Positions 58,088 through 64,000 of a DNA stretch of 64,000 nt are shown here, piece after piece. The notes beneath the pieces were generated by a model. It was not told where the DNA came from and ran no database searches. It saw nothing but the letters and a program-made list of their open reading frames with translations. The DNA lies in NCBI GenBank assembly GCA_021299835.1, contig JAJTER010000024.1, positions 1 through 64,000 on the forward strand, in the 5' to 3' direction. Position 1 is the first letter of the stretch. Each line of letters opens with the position of its first letter. Origin of the DNA: Saprospiraceae bacterium (lineage in GTDB: Bacteria > Bacteroidota > Bacteroidia > Chitinophagales > Saprospiraceae). Made by a program: the position numbers and the translations under genes.

Positions 58088-59053
58088 TTGTTTATTAATT
58101 ATATCATTCTTGCTCATCATTTTCCAACTCAATTAAAAAAATTAGTGGACAGGTTAAATGATGAAAACGTATATTTTTATATTCATATAGACGTAACATC
58201 GAACATTCAGTCATTCAAAGAATTAATATCCCATTCAAATGTAATATTTCTTGAAAAAAGAGAAAATGCAATGTGGGGTAATTTTACCATTGTTCAAGCA
58301 ACTTTGAATGGTATGAATGAGGTGATTAAATATGGAAGAGGTGGCTTTACCATACTTCTCAGTGGACAAGACTATCCATTAGTAAGTAATCAGTATATCG
58401 AAAGTTTTCTTTCAACCCACCAAACTTATAATTTCATCGATATAAAGCCCATACAAGAAGCATGGCCAGGAGAATATACCTATAAGTTGCATAAATACTA
58501 CCTAAACTTAACCCCCAAGAGAGCTAACGGCCTTTTTATTTCTTATTTCCTGGATATCCCCTTTATTTCTTTTTTAAAAACTTCTTTTCGATTAATGAAA
58601 AACGGAATAAAGCAAAGAGAGATGAGATTATTTTTATTAATTTTCAAGAGTTTCAAAAAAAGAAACTCCCCCACTCCAGACCATTATGGAGGCTCACAAT
58701 GGTGGGCGTTAAATAATGGAACTTTAAAAATGATATTGAAGTACGTGGAAGAAAATCCACTATTCCTAAACTTCCATAGATATACCTATATACCTGATGA
58801 AATATTTTTTCATACCATCATAAAAATTTTGGCGAATAAATATCCTGAAATAAAAATTCTTCCTTCATTAACTTATGTCAATTGGAAGAAACTGGATTAT
58901 GACTTTCCGGCTGTTTTTGGGACAAACGATTTAGAAGAATTAACTAAAGCTAAAAAAAACGGAAAATTATTTGCCAGGAAATTTGAAGCTCATATTGATG
59001 AGGGAATATTAGATTTATTAGACAAAGCGGCTTACCTTTCGGCTGAACAATAA
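58088..59053 (+). CDS. GT14-type beta-1,6-N-acetylglucosaminyltransferase (core-2/I-branching family)
   Basis: INYIILAHHFPTQLKKLVDRLNDENVYFYIHID; SGQDYPLVSNQYIESFL; GGSQWWALNNGTLKMIL; PDEIFFHTII. Starts with TTG. Confidence 0.9.
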   Translation: MFINYIILAHHFPTQLKKLVDRLNDENVYFYIHIDVTSNIQSFKELISHSNVIFLEKRENAMWGNFTIVQATLNGMNEVIKYGRGGFTILLSGQDYPLVSNQYIESFLSTHQTYNFIDIKPIQEAWPGEYTYKLHKYYLNLTPKRANGLFISYFLDIPFISFLKTSFRLMKNGIKQREMRLFLLIFKSFKKRNSPTPDHYGGSQWWALNNGTLKMILKYVEENPLFLNFHRYTYIPDEIFFHTIIKILANKYPEIKILPSLTYVNWKKLDYDFPAVFGTNDLEELTKAKKNGKLFARKFEAHIDEGILDLLDKAAYLSAEQ

Positions 59054-59062
59054 TGGGTAAGA

Positions 59063-59974
59063 ATGGGACAAGTCAATTTGGCATTCATCACTACACTAAC
59101 ATTTATCTTCACCGGCTTTTTATTAAAAGCAGGAGGGATTATCAAAGAGCAGGAAGGAAAAGTTTTATCCCGCCTGCTTATGCACACCACTTTTCCATCT
59201 TTAATGATTGTCTCCACCATTCGCATTGACTTGAATTTTCGGTTATTTTTAATCCCCCTCTTTGCTATAGGTATTTCAGCGATCATGCTTACCATTGCAT
59301 TTTTCCTTTTTAAAAAGGAAAAAAATTCCATTCGGGGAGTTTTAACTATGGGCTCAGGAGGCTGGAATGTTGGCCTGTTTGGATTCCCCCTTATCGAATC
59401 TATCTGGGGTGCTAAAGCCCTTTTGTTTGCCATTATGTATGACATTGGAAATACCTTTTTAGCTTTTGGCGTTTTATATCCCATCGGAAGTCATTTTTCC
59501 GAGGTTCCATCCAGGGGAAAACTTATTATGTTAAAAAAAGTCCTTCTTTTACCTCCTGTGTTGGGAATGATTATGGGATTGACACTTAATGTAACCAATA
59601 TACCTTTACCCAATATTTTAGAAGACGTATTAACAACGCTGGCTAAAGCAAATAAACCCTTAGTATTACTTTTGCTGGGAATTTATTTAAGTTTTAACCT
59701 GGATAAAAAACAATTTAATGGTATTCTAAAGGTATTATTCATTCGATATGGGATAGGTCTTTTGACTATTTTAGCTATTTATTTTTTATTACCTAAGTCA
59801 TTAATGAGCAGTGTTTTGATCGCATTGGTGATTTTACCGGTAGGCATGAGCGTCTTATTGTTTTCAGACGAGCTTGGTTTCGATGCAAAAATAGCTGGAA
59901 CAATGGCAAATCTCTCTTTATTATTAAGCTTTGGCTTACTTTGGCTTGTGATTACCATGTTTCAACTTTACTAG
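59063..59974 (+). CDS. AEC (auxin efflux carrier) family transporter
   Basis: Ten-TM-like hydrophobicity; LTMGSGGWNVGLFGFPLIESIWG. Confidence 0.88.
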   Translation: MGQVNLAFITTLTFIFTGFLLKAGGIIKEQEGKVLSRLLMHTTFPSLMIVSTIRIDLNFRLFLIPLFAIGISAIMLTIAFFLFKKEKNSIRGVLTMGSGGWNVGLFGFPLIESIWGAKALLFAIMYDIGNTFLAFGVLYPIGSHFSEVPSRGKLIMLKKVLLLPPVLGMIMGLTLNVTNIPLPNILEDVLTTLAKANKPLVLLLLGIYLSFNLDKKQFNGILKVLFIRYGIGLLTILAIYFLLPKSLMSSVLIALVILPVGMSVLLFSDELGFDAKIAGTMANLSLLLSFGLLWLVITMFQLY

Positions 59975-59986
59975 ATATTAGTAAAA

Positions 59987-60661
59987 TTAATATCCAGGTA
60001 ATGGCGTACCATTTTCATCCGTCGTCAGGATATCAGAAAAATAGTCGAAAAATGGTAACATTTGACTAAAAGTATAGACGGCTTCCTCCATAAATTGCTT
60101 AGACAAAACCTCCTCATCGGAAAATTTCCTGATTAAGAGATACTGTTTAAATTTTAACCACTCTATATTTTCGTGATCTTTTGAATATGACTGAGGCGCT
60201 GTTTTCAGTTTCTCTCCCTGTAGTTCGCCAAATAATTTTTTAAAATCAGGTGCTTGCGTTATTTTATTTATCGTAGAAGAATCAACAGCTAACTCTTGCC
60301 TGATTCTTTTTACATCGGCTGGTTCCGGATCCCAGAAACCACCTCCAATAAATGATTCACCCGGCTGGATATGCAAATAATAACCCCCTCTTTTCCATTT
60401 AGTAGCTCTGGTAATACCCACACTAAAATGAGTTTTATAGGGTAATTTATCTTTGGAGAAACGCACATCCCGATAAATTCTAAACACACTTTTTCCTTCC
60501 AATAGATCGAAGGACTCCATTTTCAAGTATAATTCATCAGAAAATAATTTAAAATGAGCAAGTTCCTTTTGGAAAACAGGCTTGTTCAAGGTAAACCATT
60601 CACGATGATTATTTTGAGCTAAGGTTGAAAGAAAATCCAGAATAGATTGGGTAAGTTGCAT
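59987..60661 (-). CDS. DUF2461 (TIGR02453-like) family protein
   Basis: LDFLSTLAQNNHREWFTLNKPVFQKE; FRIYRDVRFSKDKLPYKTHFSVGI; YYLHIQPGESFIGGGFWDPEP. ATG at 60661 preferred over track start 60760. Confidence 0.9.
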   Translation of the reverse strand: MQLTQSILDFLSTLAQNNHREWFTLNKPVFQKELAHFKLFSDELYLKMESFDLLEGKSVFRIYRDVRFSKDKLPYKTHFSVGITRATKWKRGGYYLHIQPGESFIGGGFWDPEPADVKRIRQELAVDSSTINKITQAPDFKKLFGELQGEKLKTAPQSYSKDHENIEWLKFKQYLLIRKFSDEEVLSKQFMEEAVYTFSQMLPFFDYFSDILTTDENGTPLPGY

Positions 60662-60734
60662 TTTTTGTAATTTAAAATAATTTAGCGTGTCAATAGCGAT
60701 CAAAATTAACAGATTAAAGCAAAAGATGTTAATA

Positions 60735-60763
60735 AAAAATGGGATGCGAAATAATCGCATCCC
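60735..60763 (-). terminator. Minus-strand terminator upstream of DUF2461 gene
   Basis: gggatgcga-aataa-tcgcatccc with A-run on its plus-strand 5' side. Confidence 0.7.
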
Positions 60764-61060
60764 ATTAAAATAGGTGTAAATTTTAAAAGTGTCTGGGAGT
60801 AATTAATGAACAAATCTAATCTATTATCAAAGATATTAAAACTACATGATGATGTAGCATGATAAAAGTCACACATTTCATTAACATCACGAGAAAAAAA
60901 AAGCATTCACCTCAAAAGAAAGATGTAGGTTGCTATTACTCTCGATGTAAGAATGTTAATTTAGACAAAATCAAAACACGCTCCTTAAAAGAATTTTTAA
61001 CTAATAAAAAAAGGCTGCCAAAAATTTAGCAGCCTTTCTAACTTGGAGTAATTATTAATC
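60764..61060 (-). ncRNA. Candidate tandem small RNAs
   Basis: ORF-poor interval bounded by minus-strand terminator hairpins, containing a 14-mer shared with another terminator locus. Confidence 0.3.
61006..61036 (-). terminator. Minus-strand terminator
   Basis: aaggctgc-caaaaattta-gcagcctt preceded by plus-strand A-run. Confidence 0.7.
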
Positions 61061-61238
61061 AATGAGGAATTAAAATCCACTATTTAATAAACAAATGTAA
61101 ACCTAAATATCTGATAATTAACCTACATAAAAATGTAGGGGCTAAAAAAACCTAATAAATCAACAAGAAACCGTATAAAAACCGTAGAAAATCCGTAGTA
61201 AAAATATAAAGTACAGTACTAATTACAAGTAAAAAAAT

Positions 61239-62951
61239 TCAAATTTCCTTGTTTTTTAGCTTTTTGAAAGCGTAATCAGCTGCTCTTGCGGTCAAAGCCA
61301 TATAGGTTAGAGAGGGATTTACACAGGAAGCAGAAGTCATTGCAGCACCATCAGTAACAAAAACATTATTGCAGGCATGCATTTGATTAAATTTATTAAT
61401 CACCGAAGTTTTAGGATCATTTCCCATTCTTGCTGTCCCCATTTCATGAATACCGAGACCGATATGCACTTCTTTTCTATTATAACCTGTCACCTGTTTA
61501 AAACCTGCTGCATCAAGCATTTCCATTGCATTTTCCATGATATCTTTTCTCATAGCAAGATCATTATCATTAAAGGAGGCATCAAAAACGATCAAAGGAA
61601 TACCCCATTTATCTTTTTTAACCGGATCCAAAAACATTCTATTGTTAGGGTCGGGCAGAATTTCCCCAAAGCCACCAAAACCAAAGGTCCATTCTCCTGG
61701 CTGGGTAAGTTCATCTTTGAAATCGGCACCGAATCCTTGCATACCATTCCCCCTATTCCATCCTTTTCTACTGGCACCACCTTGATAACCATAACCCCTC
61801 ATGAAATTTTTTGCCTTATCAGACCCTAAATTCCTAAAACGGGGAATATACAAAGCATTAGGTCTTGAGCCAACAACATAATCGTCTAAAAATCCATCAA
61901 TTGTAGCATTTGCACCCACACCTAACTGGTGATCCATAATATTTCTTCCCACCTGATCGCTATCATTTCCTAATCCAGTTGGAAATCTATTAGATATCGA
62001 ATTCAACAAAACAGCTGCAGTATTCATCGCCCCAGCGTTGAGAAAAATAATTTTGGCAAAATATTCTGTAACCTCTGAGGTGACCGAGTTTATGATACGA
62101 ACTCCGCTGGCCTTTTGGCTACGGTCATCAAAAATAATTTCTTTAACAATACTATTATGGATGATTGTCATGTTTCCCGTTTTAGCGGCGGCTGGTAGCG
62201 CACCAGCCAGGGAGCTGTAGTAGCCACCAAAAGGACAACCACGGGCACATTTATTCCTATATTGACAAGATGATCTTCCTAATGACAAGTGTTGAGGTTC
62301 AGGTTTGGTTAAATTAGCAATACGGCCGATGGTTACTTTTCGCCCTAATTTCTCCATCATCTTTTCCTTGAAAAATCTTTCAGGTGCATTCATAGGCATA
62401 GGTGGCAAAAAATGACTATCGGGAAGTACGTCCCAATTTTCCTTTTGCCCACTGATACCAACAAATTTTTCAACATAAGTGTACCAAGGTGCCAGATCAG
62501 CATATCTTATGGGCCAATCTATTCCGACCCCTTCCTTTGCATTTGCTTCAAAATCATTTTCATTCCATCGGTAAGATTGTCTACCCCAGTGCATAGATTT
62601 TCCACCTGTGTGATAGGCACGAATCCAATCGAAGGGACGTTTTTCAAGATAGGGATTTTCCTTATCATTGGTCAAGAAATTCTCCAGGTCATCTTTGGCC
62701 ATATTATTAAACCTGTTGTTTGCCCATCGCTCCTCTGCAGACCTTAAAGTTAACTTATCTCTATGGGGTAATTCCCAGGGAGCTTTTATTGCTGTATCAT
62801 AGTCTTCGACATGTTTTACTTCCCTGCCCCTTTCTATAACCAATACTTTAAGACCCTTCTCTGTCAACTCTTTAGCTGCAATACCTCCAGTCATACCTGA
62901 ACCGATAACTATGGCATCGAACTTATTGGATTTATTTTTTAAAATTTCCAT
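61239..62951 (-). CDS. GMC family FAD-dependent oxidoreductase, paralog of 26477..28204
   Basis: DAIVIGSGMTGGIAAKELTEKGLKVLVIERG; CQYRNKCARGCPFG; HEMGTARMGNDPKTSVIN. Confidence 0.93.
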   Translation of the reverse strand: MEILKNKSNKFDAIVIGSGMTGGIAAKELTEKGLKVLVIERGREVKHVEDYDTAIKAPWELPHRDKLTLRSAEERWANNRFNNMAKDDLENFLTNDKENPYLEKRPFDWIRAYHTGGKSMHWGRQSYRWNENDFEANAKEGVGIDWPIRYADLAPWYTYVEKFVGISGQKENWDVLPDSHFLPPMPMNAPERFFKEKMMEKLGRKVTIGRIANLTKPEPQHLSLGRSSCQYRNKCARGCPFGGYYSSLAGALPAAAKTGNMTIIHNSIVKEIIFDDRSQKASGVRIINSVTSEVTEYFAKIIFLNAGAMNTAAVLLNSISNRFPTGLGNDSDQVGRNIMDHQLGVGANATIDGFLDDYVVGSRPNALYIPRFRNLGSDKAKNFMRGYGYQGGASRKGWNRGNGMQGFGADFKDELTQPGEWTFGFGGFGEILPDPNNRMFLDPVKKDKWGIPLIVFDASFNDNDLAMRKDIMENAMEMLDAAGFKQVTGYNRKEVHIGLGIHEMGTARMGNDPKTSVINKFNQMHACNNVFVTDGAAMTSASCVNPSLTYMALTARAADYAFKKLKNKEI

Positions 62952-62966
62952 ACCAATTAAAATTTA

Positions 62967-63361
62967 TTAATAAGCAATCATTTTCATACCCTTTTCCCAC
63001 TTTACATTTTCTAATTTTCCAGGAACAGGTTGATAATCATAGCAAGCTTTAATACCTACTTCAGAACCAAAATAACCCAACAAGGTTAATTCCTTTAACA
63101 TACGCCAAAAATCAATATCATTTGGTGTGCTCCTAGCGGCCATTGATTCACTTTCCATCGTTTTAAGGATTTCTTTTTGGGAATGATTAATTCGGTTAAC
63201 CCATCCAATAAATGAAATTGTTCAGCGGTCAAAAAAAGATTAGGTTGATATTTTAAAGATAGGTTCAAGTCTGAAAATCTACTCATAGCAGATAAAGTAG
63301 GGCTCGATATAGCAAGACCTAATATGGAACTTACGTATTGTATAGCTTTTCTTCTTTTCAT
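62967..63361 (-). pseudogene. Gluconate 2-dehydrogenase subunit 3 family protein interrupted by deletion/frameshift
   Basis: 5' part MKRRKAIQYVSSILGLAIS...FLTAEQFHLLDGLTELIIPK; 3' part in another frame ...DFWRMLKELTLLGYFGSEVGIKACYDYQPVPGKLENVKWEKGMKMIAY. Confidence 0.85.
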
Positions 63362-63473
63362 TGTTTGGTTACTTTTATCTAAATTTAATAAAAAGATTTG
63401 AATTTTAAAAATTGTATGTTTCGAAAGGCAACCAATTTTCAAAGATTCCCGTTAGTGATTAAAAAATAAAGAG

Positions 63474-64000
63474 ATGAAAAAATATTTGATTTATTTGGGA
63501 ATAATTTGTGGCATTTCGCTTAATGTTGGCGCACAAACTGATTCTCTGGACTTATTACTTCAATTAGGAAGTGAGGAACCCGTTAAATTGATTCCAAAAC
63601 GCATGATTTTCACCCAACGTATGTTGTGGGGAGAAAAAGGATTAATGCGAACGCTAAAGATAGCTCCATTAACGGATCATGGACGTGAAACGGAGTTAAA
63701 AATACGTCGTGGCATGTTAGTTACCCACCAGGTATTAGGTTTTGCTACCCTGGCTGGAATGGTTGCTCAAGGCATTGTAGGTGCGAAATTATATAGCGGC
63801 GATTATAAAATTAAAGACCTTCATGAAGGCTTGGGTACGGCTGTAAATATAACGTATTTCACCACCGCCGGACTCAGTTTATTTACCCCACCGCCACTTA
63901 TTTCAAGGCAAGTAAAAGGATTAAACGGTATAAAGATGCATAAAACATTGGCTGTTGTTCATTTATCGGCTATGATTGCCACTAATTTATTGGCTGACAG
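63474..64000 (+). CDS. Predicted secreted/membrane protein with conserved His (cytochrome b561-like), truncated by window edge
   Basis: Own translation: MKKYLIYLGIICGISLNVGAQTDSLDLLLQLG...GMLVTHQVLGFATLAGMVAQGIVG...LHEGLGTAVNITYFTTAGLSLFTPP...MHKTLAVVHLSAMIATNLLAD. Confidence 0.6.
   Translation, partial: MKKYLIYLGIICGISLNVGAQTDSLDLLLQLGSEEPVKLIPKRMIFTQRMLWGEKGLMRTLKIAPLTDHGRETELKIRRGMLVTHQVLGFATLAGMVAQGIVGAKLYSGDYKIKDLHEGLGTAVNITYFTTAGLSLFTPPPLISRQVKGLNGIKMHKTLAVVHLSAMIATNLLAD

Noticed and set aside
60706-60906. 66-aa minus-strand ORF
   Set aside because: Runs through a terminator hairpin and lacks protein-like features; treated as non-coding.
61377-62747. Plus-strand ORFs of 60-150 aa under the second GMC gene
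   Set aside because: Antisense to a well conserved GMC oxidoreductase.
1-64000. tRNA, rRNA, transposase, prophage or toxin-antitoxin genes
   Set aside because: Looked for on both strands; nothing convincing found by eye.

Overview
This 64 kb window looks like an AT-rich Bacteroidota chromosome, probably Saprospirales/Chitinophagales-like. That placement is inferred from type IX secretion (T9SS) C-termini, PorP/SprF, and protein style; no 16S is present. Both edges cut genes: prfC on the left and a b561-like membrane protein on the right. Main contents: (i) a minus-strand T9SS set of PorP/SprF, a TPR/OmpA-like protein and two giant paralogous Ig-rich adhesins; (ii) an ECF sigma factor overlapping a TM-anchored beta-barrel protein; (iii) oxidative sugar genes, i.e. 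two GMC oxidoreductase/gluconate-2-DH-subunit-3 pairs, a Hyi-like TIM barrel, a DUF1080 protein and a dehydrogenase-cytochrome c fusion; (iv) an ArsR-ArsM fusion next to an island of unusual short repeats; (v) a CASTOR/POLLUX-like channel, a UvrD-type helicase and assorted single genes. The most notable signals are the ArsR-ArsM fusion, the repeat island at 42.7-43.2 kb, candidate small RNAs sharing a 14-mer, a scattered 3-keto-glycoside-type gene set, and three conserved genes (metH, aconitase, gluconate-DH subunit 3). Each of those three is broken by a frame-disrupting internal deletion, which could be real decay or an assembly problem. No CRISPR array, rRNA, tRNA or transposase was recognised. 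All family calls are from reading the sequence; no database search was run.
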